A stretch of 64,000 bases of DNA, from positions 868,001 to 932,000 of the forward strand of contig VNKQ01000016.1 in assembly GCA_016508695.1 (NCBI GenBank), read 5' to 3'. The notes beneath the pieces are model-generated. The model was not told the origin of the DNA. It ran no database searches and worked only from the letters and a program-made list of their open reading frames with translations. This document shows, piece by piece, positions 56,061-64,000 of this stretch. Position 1 is the first letter of the stretch; each line of letters begins with the position of its first letter. This DNA comes from Hyphodiscus hymeniophilus. Its lineage: Eukaryota; Ascomycota; Leotiomycetes; Helotiales; Hyphodiscaceae. The position numbers and the translations under genes are program-made.

Positions 56061-56737
56061 CGTTGACGGATATTTGGCTTCCTGGACGCGCCGGCACTCA
56101 TGAAACCCGGACTGAATTTCTGAGGCCTGACAAACCCTATACAATGGAACGTTCATTAAGCCGTACTTCTAGCAATAAGTAAATTGTCCATACTAGGAGA
56201 CAAAAGCTTATAACCAGCTAGGCTTATCTAGTCATTCGGCTGAGACAGTCATAAGAATTTGGTTTCTTGGTATAGTCCCAGAAGAGTTTTTCAAGCAAAA
56301 CAGATAATATTCCATTGAATCAAAACATAAGACGTTGCAAAGCCAAGAATGTGTTTATGACTTCATTGAAGGGTATACGCTAAGATGTCAATCTGCAAAC
56401 AGGGGGTATCTTCAAATCTCCAAACGCCCAGGACAGAACCCCAATATCGCATACAGCTCTCCATGCGATCGTAAGTCTATCTGGCAAGACATAGCAAACA
56501 GAACAGGACAGATAGTGGAGGGACTAAGGGGGCGCGAGACCGAGCTGATGATATCGTCAGTCGGTGACTCAAGCGTCAGAGGACGTCGGTGTTTCATGGA
56601 GGCGTACAGTCGTATGAAATCCATTATTCGGAGAGTAGTCATTAAGTTGCCATGATTTATGGCAAGGTCGTAAGGGTGTCGGCGAGAGATCCGTGTCTTT
56701 CGAGGAGTCATCTATGCTTGCAAGCAATTCTGCCGTC

Positions 56738-57460
56738 TCATCGAGGGCTGGTCGGACTGGCCATGGAGGTCTCAATCGACGCATGTCTCTTATGCATAAG
56801 AGGAGATCTTTGCAATTCCGCCACGACTCCTGCCCAACCCATTTTCTGCATTCCTCCACTCGCATCATTATGACCCATAGTTTGAGTCGTCAACCTCCTC
56901 AGGGGAGGTTTTCTCGCAATGCCCTCGGTCAAGGCATGAGGCAGACTAGGCCGTAGCTGCATCTTTGGTATATGGTGGTGCTTCTCAGGATCCTTTGCTG
57001 GAGCCTGTTCAGAGGTGCTCTTCGCGGCGATCAATCCCATGTAAACAACCAGGAATCGCATCCTCAAAAGATCTAATCGTGCCACCCTGTTCTCTAAACG
57101 AATCCGCTTTGTTGCCCACAGTATCCGCGTACTCGATCTGAGCCTCATCGTTCCCTCCTCAACCAACAGCGCGTTCAGGTCCTCCCGCAAATCATCCGAG
57201 CATTTCTTTATTTCCCCCAGAAGTCTTCCCATCCGCAATTTGTCCTCTAGTCGGCCCACCTTCGCCACATCCCTATCGTATGATTCGTTTTCTTGGATCG
57301 AGAAGTCCACCGCGTCTATGAAGGTCGTGATCTGAGACGGGGCCTCAAGGTATGCATTTGTATAGGTCGTGGCGAACTGAGCGAGCACAAAGCACGCCAC
57401 GAGACAAGCGGTCAACAGAAGTAAGATTGTCCATAGTTGCGAATTGGACGTTTCCGCCAT
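56738..57460 (-). CDS. Uncharacterised single-pass membrane protein
   Basis: Single exon, 240 residues. I do not recognise the family. An N-terminal hydrophobic segment at about residues 9-30 (LWTILLLLTACLVACFVLAQF) is either a signal anchor or a signal peptide; no clear cleavage site is evident, so a type II/III single-span protein is likely. Residues 45-130 are helical and charged (VGRLEDKLRMGRLLGEIKK), followed by a more basic stretch with a second weakly hydrophobic patch (LRMRFLVVYMGLIAAK). The C-terminus is disordered with many basic residues (ARKPPLRRLTTQ, LMHKRHASIE). It is divergent from BUD32, with 430 bases between start codons. Confidence 0.65.
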   Translation of the reverse strand: MAETSNSQLWTILLLLTACLVACFVLAQFATTYTNAYLEAPSQITTFIDAVDFSIQENESYDRDVAKVGRLEDKLRMGRLLGEIKKCSDDLREDLNALLVEEGTMRLRSSTRILWATKRIRLENRVARLDLLRMRFLVVYMGLIAAKSTSEQAPAKDPEKHHHIPKMQLRPSLPHALTEGIARKPPLRRLTTQTMGHNDASGGMQKMGWAGVVAELQRSPLMHKRHASIETSMASPTSPR

Positions 57461-57890
57461 TTAGTAATATGACGAAAGTGGGTCATGAAGCTATCAATGT
57501 ATTCGCATTTCGTAGGAATGCCCGAAAGACTTGTAAGTTGGAGAGGCGAATATGATGTACGATGTTGGGAACTTGACTTCGTGGTCCAATGGATGTGCTC
57601 TACTGGTAGCTGCATCTACCCCCTGTTGACGCAGGCTTGCGACAAATATGAGGATTAAGTTCCGAATCATGCCAGAAATTTCGGATTTCCGGTGAAATTG
57701 CTGTGTTCATTATCTGTTTGAACTGCCAGAAAAAGAAAAAGTCGAAGCAAGCAGCTTGAAGCCGTCGTCATTTCAAGATTTTTTGGAGTGGCGGGGTAGG
57801 CTGGGAGGCAAAAGTTCTTATGAGTGAGCCAGACAACAACCCAAGAGACCAACACCACAATCTCTAAAAGGACAAACTCGTCGCCGCAAA
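57461..57890. other. Divergent promoter region of the membrane-protein gene and BUD32
   Basis: No gene is seen. The stretch just before the BUD32 start (57835-57890) is CA-rich. Confidence 0.4.
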
Positions 57891-58706
57891 ATGGATGTTG
57901 AAACACACCCAGCCACAAATCCTCCTCAAAGGGACCCTTCATCCCGTCCAATTCCCATAATTCTGCAATACCCCTCCACAACCCCACCATACCTCATAAC
58001 ACAAGGCGCAGAAGCCCTTCTCTACCGCAGCACCTACCTCTTGCCCTCTCTCCAGTGCGCGCTCAAATACCGTCCCTCAAAACCCTATCGACATCCCATT
58101 CTTGACGCGCGGCTCACAAAGCACCGAATTCTATCCGAAGCGCGTGTGCTAGCGAAATGCAGACGAGAGGGCGTGCCTGTGCCCGCTGTGTATGCGTTGG
58201 ACGAGGCCGCAGGATGGCTGATGATTGAATGGATTGAGGGGGAGGTCGTGAGAGTTAAATTAAATGAGTGGTTGAAAAGACGGAAGGAGGAGGGTGTGAT
58301 GGAGGGGCAGGATGATGGTGAACTGGTGGGTTTGATGGGGAGGGTGGGAGGCGCCGTGGGGAGAATGCACGCTGTTGGTGTTGTGCATGGGGATTTGACG
58401 ACGAGCAATTTGATGTTGAGGCCGCGAAAAGGGGAGGAGAACGGAGATGCTGTGGAGGGGAAGATGTTAGACGGAGAGGTCGTATTGATCGACTTTGGAT
58501 TGAGTAGCCAAAGCACCTTTGATGAAGATAGGGCTGTGGATTTATACGTCCTAGAGCGGGCATTTGGGAGCACACATCCTAGAGCGGAAAGCCTGTTCAA
58601 GGAGGTGCTCAGTGCTTATGGGAAGAGCTTTAAAGGGGCCAGTGTCGTTCTCAAGAAGTTGGAAGATGTCAGGATGAGAGGAAGAAAACGAAGTATGTTG
58701 GGATAA
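57891..58706 (+). CDS. BUD32: KEOPS/EKC complex kinase Bud32
   Basis: Single exon, 271 residues, the usual length for this small atypical kinase. The ATP-binding region has GAEALLYR and the catalytic lysine within ALKYRPSKPYRHP. The characteristic RIO-like catalytic loop HGDLTTSNLML starts at residue 166 with Asp168, and DFGLS is at 201-205. The basic C-terminal tail KKLEDVRMRGRKRS is typical and interacts with partner subunits. Bud32 (PRPK in animals) supports the Kae1 enzyme that makes the t6A modification of ANN-decoding tRNAs and also acts in telomere maintenance. An insert rich in Glu and Gly (about residues 140-150) lies between the lobes. It is convergent with the glutamate-cysteine ligase subunit gene, their stops about 170 bases apart. 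Confidence 0.95.
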   Translation: MDVETHPATNPPQRDPSSRPIPIILQYPSTTPPYLITQGAEALLYRSTYLLPSLQCALKYRPSKPYRHPILDARLTKHRILSEARVLAKCRREGVPVPAVYALDEAAGWLMIEWIEGEVVRVKLNEWLKRRKEEGVMEGQDDGELVGLMGRVGGAVGRMHAVGVVHGDLTTSNLMLRPRKGEENGDAVEGKMLDGEVVLIDFGLSSQSTFDEDRAVDLYVLERAFGSTHPRAESLFKEVLSAYGKSFKGASVVLKKLEDVRMRGRKRSMLG

Positions 58707-58875
58707 TTGGAAGTAAAATTGGTCATATTTGCATGTCGCTGTGCGAGTTCTTCAAATCAACTTGGACAGAGACAACAAAATCAGGTCTCCCATATGCACA
58801 GTCCTGAACGCCGGCCACAAAAACACCCCCAAGACGTCCACATATATTTACCAAAAAACACCTTCCACTTTATAC

Positions 58876-59878
58876 TCACTCCCTCAGCTCGGCAGCCGCA
58901 AAATACCCCTTATTCTCAATAACGCCTCGATCCCGAACAACTGCTGTATATTTGACAACCCATTCTGGTTTCAGGTCTCCTTTCATACCATCTAACCCCC
59001 TCTTCGACTCCGAAAGTACTCCTGCTCCCTTCATGCCTTGGCCCAAAAGTTCTCTCAGCGTTCCACTCGGTAAGATGTTTGTACAGTCGTTATGGGTAAG
59101 AAGATCAATATGCTGTGACTTGGCGAATATAATGAGCGGTGGTGGGACGTTGCAGCAGTCTTTGACGTTGATCTGATCCACTTCCGGGCGCACTTTGACT
59201 CGTGCCAAGAATCTTGATAATTTCTCGCTGCCAAACTCTGCTAACCCCAGCTTCTTGACGACGCCTTCGTTGTATAGATCTTCCAATGCAGGCCAACATG
59301 CAATCTCCTCTTCATCATTACCTTGCTGAGAATTCTTCTTATCTGCTTCCCATTCGCAGTCTCCCTCGAAGGACATACCCGGGAAAGAGACAATCAATAG
59401 GTCGATCGATTTGACACCTAGCTCCCTCAGAACGAGTTGTACTGCATCTTTTGTCTGTTCTGCTCTCTCTGCGACAGCTGCACCAGATAGGTAGAAGAGT
59501 TTAACAGTGATTTCGTACTGACTAGGCTCTTCCGCAAGCCCAGACATCGACCAGTCTATTGTAGGAATGTAATAATCGGAGCCATCGCGGGTAGTCCAAA
59601 TTGAGACTGGAGGCCTATGTGAAGGTGAGGCTTCTTCGGAACTATCTCTGTCACTGCCATTGGCAGCGGACAAGGGAGGAGAGTAGTCCTCTTGTGCTGC
59701 AAGGAAGTTCGAACGAAGTGAGTTGACAAGCTCGAGGTTACTTCTATCTGTCCCAGGTTTTCGTATAATGCCAGGCCCACTGGCCATAATATTGCTGCAG
59801 ATATGATTAGTTTTTATTGACCAAGTCTGAGCACCGAATGAGAAGTCCTTACGATGTTGAGAGGACCAGTCGCGTCAT
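58876..59878 (-). CDS. Glutamate-cysteine ligase regulatory subunit (GCLM-like)
   Basis: Two exons, complement(join(58876..59794,59853..59878)), with a 58-base intron; 314 residues. The first exon gives MTRLVLSTS; without it the protein would start at an internal Met. The sequence follows the aldo/keto-reductase-like fold of the gamma-glutamylcysteine synthetase light chain: LKPEWVVKYTAVVRDRGVIE at the C-terminus, and the CWPALEDLYNEGVVKKLGLAEF block in the middle. In animals this subunit binds the catalytic ligase and relieves feedback inhibition by glutathione, controlling glutathione synthesis; fungal members are presumed to do the same. There is a Ser/Asp-rich insert at about residues 40-60. 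The gene is divergent from the AP-1 sigma gene, with 362 bases between the start codons. Confidence 0.9.
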
Positions 59879-60240
59879 GATGTCTCTGTAAAGGCCGATT
59901 CGGGGCGATTTGTAATAGAGAATTGGGATGTGAGTTTGGAGTGAAGGCTGAATGTATCCAGTCAATTAAAATTAGGGCAGTTCATGAGAGTGACCTGAAG
60001 TATGTGCAAGAAAGAATTGGATCTTCAACATAGATAGGGTGAAAATAGTAAGTCATGCAGGTCATGGAGAGAATGGAAGAATAAATTTCGAGGATGGATA
60101 CCAATAGTAGTTAGGTAATTGGCATTGCCCCTCCCGAGATTTACCCAAGCTTCGTCCGTACTTCGACTAGTCTGATTGATGAAACCCACAGGAACCATCC
60201 TCCGAAGCCTAACATTCAACTTTTCTGCCCTAGAGTGACC
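59879..60240. other. Divergent promoter of the GCLM-like and AP-1 sigma genes
   Basis: No coding feature was recognised in this stretch. Confidence 0.4.
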
Positions 60241-60992
60241 ATGGCCATCCAGTAAGTTGTCACGATATCCGGACGAGTGTCTTCTAGACGATGTTCCTAA
60301 TTATCATGCAGTTACCTGATCCTGCTCTCTCGGCAAGGCAAAGTCGTACGTATTCAAAACGCTTCTCATGTCCCATGAGAAGTTCGCTGAGCGATCAACA
60401 GAGGCTTGCGAAGTGGTTTACCACTCTGTCTCCTAAGGAAAAGGCGAAAATCATCAAAGATGTCTCCCAACTGGTGTTGGCACGACGGACGAGGATGTGC
60501 AATTTTCTGGAATACAAAGGTTAGACTTATGGTCCCCTTGCCAGGCTGGCAGTTGACAGGTATCAGATTCGAAGATAGTTTATCGCCGCTATGCCTCCCT
60601 CTTCTTCATCGCCGGATGTGCATCAACTGATAACGAGCTCATCACCCTCGAAATCGTACACCGCTACGTTGAACAAATGGACAAATACTATGGAAACGTG
60701 TGCGAGTTGGACATCATATTCAACTTTCAGAAGGCATATTTCATCTTGGATGAGCTACTTCTAGCTGGAGAGATTCAGGAGAGTAGCAAGAAAAATGTAC
60801 TACGGGTGATCTCGGCACAAGACTCAATAGAAGATACAGAGGTGAGTCAAGTTGTGGTTTCGTGAGCTTTATGGTGCTCTCATGGATGTCGGTGGATGAA
60901 AATCCCTGCTTGGGGAAGTTACACAGCTACTCTCATACTGACACCTATCACCATGGAATCAGGTCGACGAAGAAGTTACGAAGATCATGTGA
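60241..60992 (+). CDS. APS1: AP-1 clathrin adaptor sigma subunit
   Basis: Five exons, join(60241..60251,60313..60346,60402..60519,60567..60841,60963..60992), introns 47-121 bases, all phases agree; 155 residues, against 156 in yeast Aps1. The protein begins MAIQYLILLSRQGKVRLAKW and continues through RRTRMCNFLEYKDSKIVYRR and FIAGCASTDNELITLEIVHRYVE, the diagnostic sigma core; CELDIIFNFQKAYFILDELL follows. The last exon supplies only VDEEVTKIM, so stopping in the fourth exon would give a wrong end. The subunit is part of the AP-1 tetramer that sorts cargo between the trans-Golgi network and endosomes and helps bind dileucine signals with gamma adaptin. The RCR-type core marks sigma-1 rather than sigma-2 or sigma-3. 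Confidence 0.96.
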
Positions 60993-62714
60993 ACCACGGC
61001 CCGCATACATGTACACAGAAGAAAGCTACGGGGGTTGGCCGGCGTTGCCGCGTTTTGGCGCATAGGGAATTACATATTTTGCATCGGCTTCGAAGCTTCT
61101 TCTTGTCTCCTGCTAATTCAGTGTCCGCACTTACAGGAAGATGAAAAAGTGATCCAAGGCCTGAAGGATGTTGGCATTTTCTAGGCATTTCGACCCATGC
61201 GATTGCGTTATTGAGCGACTGCGTATGGAATACAGAAGGACATTGCATGCAAGGTTCTCATGGCATGAGAGTGTCAGTTGGATCACATTGAATCAAATCT
61301 CGGATACAGAATGAGTACCTTGGGTTCTTGGCCTTGGGAGTCACAGGCGTACTGATGGAACTGGTAATGGCATGGAAAGGATGGGTTGGAGCACTACAGG
61401 CGCAGCAGATTGATAAGTCCCTTTTGCAAGAGTCTACGTTAATCATGCTTGAAGATGACTGTGAGGAGACCTCAATCCTGGAATATTTGGTCTTCGCCTC
61501 GAATGCCGCGGACACTTAGATCTCAAGTCGAGGACAGCCGACGGGTTGGTTTCTCGGACCCTCATCTTATACAGCAGTACTCTTCTCGATTGACGACGTT
61601 TGCGGTACTATTTTCTCCCGTTGGAAACGATTTGGTTAGGACTCTCTTACAAGCCCGCTCTCAATCGTCCATGGCCTTTTTCGCTCAGGACATTTAAGTG
61701 GCCGATACGTCAAGACTGTCACTCTAGCACCGTGAATTACTTCAATTACCCCCCTTTCCAGCCTCCGCAATGACAGCTATGCTAACCTTCTAGTCTCGAT
61801 TGCTCTGAAAGACTGGAGTTTGAGTGTCTTACAAAGAAACCTTATAGCCATTCGCACTACTGGAAAAGGTCACGGGTCACCACATCATTGTGGAGGAGAA
61901 CTTGATTAAGAACTGCGCTCGTCCATATTTACACTCTTCCCATAGTATTACTCTCAAATTAGCACGCGCACAGACCAGGCGCGCCGGATGGCAGTTGAGT
62001 CGTGGACCCATTAGGCCAGTAGAGATCATGAAGTTACCTGCTTTGCGTATCATTTTCGGTATTGAGAGAATGGCTTGCGGGTTCCGGAGGAGGCCCGTGC
62101 CAAAGATATTGGTTCGTAGGTCTCGGAAGAGACCGCATTCGCTGAGTATGTGGTAGTGTGGTTCACAGTTTGGTGCGCCCTATCGCCATCGATAAGCTCT
62201 CACCGTGCTGCGCTAACACTACAGGCTAAGGATTATGTAATGCAATCCAAACAGTCGCCTTACGCACTTCATCGCGACATCGCAACATCACAACAAAGAA
62301 TATCAACCACAACCATCTTCCCCCAGCTCGCGATGCCTCCCACCTGCTAGACATCTGTCTAGCTTGAGCGATAATTCGTAACGTCCTCCGCAGCCAGCGC
62401 AGGGAGAGTCTGATTTGAATCCAGCCTCAGCAGGTCACCAAAAGACCCCATTTCATCCAATAAGTGCCTCTTAGCCGGCGCGACCGATAGGTTCCATCAT
62501 TCCTGAAGCATTCGTTCGAGGGGGAAAGTTCCAGGTCGTTCAGTTCATCGAGTCTGAGATTCCTCCGCATGGTCGTACATCCAACAGAACACTCGTCGCC
62601 AACGCCTCACACTTTGCCACATCCGAACCATCTGTTTCCCCATTATCCCAACCCATCCTAACCGCGTTGATAAGAACAAATCTAGGTTCAGGATATTCTT
62701 CCAGAACAGCAAAG
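60993..62714. other. Intergenic, no gene recognised
   Basis: About 1.7 kb. Frames of up to 88 codons lack motifs. The Maf1 promoter lies at its right end. Confidence 0.45.
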
Positions 62715-63736
62715 ATGAAGTTCCTACCTCTTCGCGACTTTGATGACGTTACCTCAGCATTGAATTTCAACACTCCAGACTGTCAGGTCATCGGCGGTTG
62801 CGATCTCTACACAACAAAAGCCGCGGGCTCCGACAAGAAGTTGTACAAAAACATCGAAAACTCCTTGGAGACACAATACGAATCCCTCCTTCGACTCTCT
62901 GCCTCAGTATCACCTCCATCCTTCGATAGTCCTCCCGACGTGAACTTATCGCGATCAAGTCCCTTCGGTCCCTTGAGTCAGGTGTCAAGTCGCCGTACGT
63001 TTGCATACCTCATCGCGACGCTGAATGCAAGCCACCCCGATTATGATTTCTCACACAACCTCAGACCTGCTGATTTTCGGAGAGAACGAAGCTTGAAGGC
63101 AGTCATCAATACCATCGATTCGACACTTTTTAATCATCGACCAAGTTCAGGTATGACTCTCCAAGTCCCATCTCAGACGAGCTATGCTACAGCCTCGTCT
63201 GCTCCGGCCACAAGTCAGGCATGGGGTCCACGGTTGTGGTCTATGATAGATAAGGAGATGACTCTGAAAGACTGCAATATCTATTGTTGGGCACCACCCG
63301 ATGAGCCTTTTGAAGGCGATGAAGGTTCCATCTGGTCCCTTAACTACTTCTTCTTCAATAAGGAAAGAAAGCGAGTGGCATACATCTACGTTCGGGGTGT
63401 GCCGGTCATTACACACAGCCCCGACTTCGGAACGGAATGGCAAAGAGAAGTGCTGCTGGGTATGATTCAGGAGCGAACAAACGAGCACGATTTTGGCTGG
63501 GTGATCAAGCTGCCAATGTCGCTAACGATGAAGAGGCAGATGGAGATGATCAGGACATCACCATGTGGAACAACTCTGATGTTGACTCCGATGACGTAGA
63601 CGTCACCTTTGATGGAGATGAATTCTGCGATGATTACGACGACGAAGCTGACGATGAGGATGAGCTTCAAAATTATAAGGGGCAGGTCAGAGGCGTCAGT
63701 GAGGACATAGCCGCATCTATGGAGATGGAATATTGA
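62715..63736 (+). CDS. MAF1: Maf1, repressor of RNA polymerase III
   Basis: Best model join(62715..63398,63446..63736), 324 residues. The family A box opens the protein (MKFLPLRDFDDVTSALNF), and the B and C boxes appear as WSLNYFFFNKERKRVAYIYVRG and later RARFWLGD. Maf1 binds and shuts down Pol III when nutrients are short or stress occurs, and is controlled by TORC1 and PKA phosphorylation. The Ser-rich insert between A and B boxes (about residues 70-110) contains SP sites fitting that control. The reading frame changes near 63399-63445. A 47-base intron with the phase-0 donor GTGCCG and acceptor AAAG restores the frame, but the lost stretch begins VPVITHSP, which looks coding, so a real or sequencing frameshift is an alternative. 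The tail is acidic (DDYDDEADDEDELQ). Confidence 0.9.
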
Positions 63737-64000
63737 GCGGGCGGTAATACTTTCAAGCATGAGGTGTAGCAGGCTACTGACCACGGCTTCGCTATGTTTG
63801 TGCTTTCATGATACTATTTTGGAGTTTTTAACAGTAAGCTTACCTTGTTGGCTGTTGTAGGATTACTATGATACAGATCGGGGGCGTTGGATCCTGGGTC
63901 GGTGAGAGCGATTTGGGATGGAGTACGAGGCAGTGAGTGGGCGTTGGAGTCTTGCTTTCACGGGTGTGCCAATAGTTAGGCGCAGAATTTTCAATACGAT

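Larger units (their letters stand above)
52666..56737. other. Four-kilobase gene-poor region with possible retroelement traces
   Basis: No complete gene was found. A plus-strand frame of 173 codons (52809-53330) has no motif and is overlapped by open frames on the other strand. Possible remnants of a Copia-type element and an LTR-like segment are listed separately. Confidence 0.5.

Overview
The window is nuclear DNA from a filamentous ascomycete (Pezizomycotina). The evidence is the many short GT-AG introns (mostly 44 to 67 bases), the fungal-type protein families, and an intact spliceosomal U2 RNA gene of fungal type. The overall protein character suggests a Leotiomycete-like species, but that placement is an impression and not something shown by the sequence. 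I rebuilt the genes by joining exons by hand, checking that reading phases agree across every junction and that the joined product keeps its family motifs.

Layout. 0-6 kb: the N-terminal part of a cytochrome b5/acyl-CoA dehydrogenase, a GPI-anchor ethanolamine-phosphate factor (Gpi11/PIG-F), translin, the U2 snRNA and a coiled-coil protein. 6.5-20.9 kb: a dense housekeeping block with anthranilate synthase component I, LSm1, a diphosphoinositol-polyphosphate Nudix hydrolase, arginyl-tRNA-protein transferase (ATE1), a short-chain dehydrogenase, exosome subunit Rrp42, a mitochondrial membrane protein and cytochrome c. 22.8-28.6 kb: a DUF7514-type protein and an Stc1-domain protein. 28.6-33.6 kb is almost gene-free. 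33.6-44.1 kb: an Ime2-like kinase, a Dicer-like protein of the DCL2 type, a divergent 2H phosphoesterase and the Ypd1 phosphorelay protein. 47.0-52.7 kb: an alpha/beta hydrolase and two fungal proteins of unknown function. 52.7-56.7 kb is a second gene-poor stretch with traces of a retroelement. 56.7-63.7 kb: a single-pass membrane protein, Bud32 kinase, the glutamate-cysteine ligase regulatory subunit, AP-1 sigma and Maf1.

How the genes relate. The window is unusually rich in RNA metabolism: Dicer, an Stc1-domain protein (family link between RNAi and heterochromatin), translin, LSm1, an exosome subunit, U2 snRNA, a 2H phosphoesterase and the Pol III repressor Maf1. The Dicer gene and the 2H phosphoesterase start head to head with 276 bases between their start codons. 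No bacterial-style operon, CRISPR array, tRNA or rRNA gene was recognised.

The observations I consider most worth checking are: the repeated PHLR motifs in the Stc1-domain protein; the GC-AG intron inside the Dicer helicase; a Gcn4/Cpc1-type site inside the first intron of the tryptophan gene; a perfect 8-bp UUCG hairpin 35 bases downstream of a TATA tract at 55.9 kb; and coding-like remnants inside the 5-kb gene-poor region.
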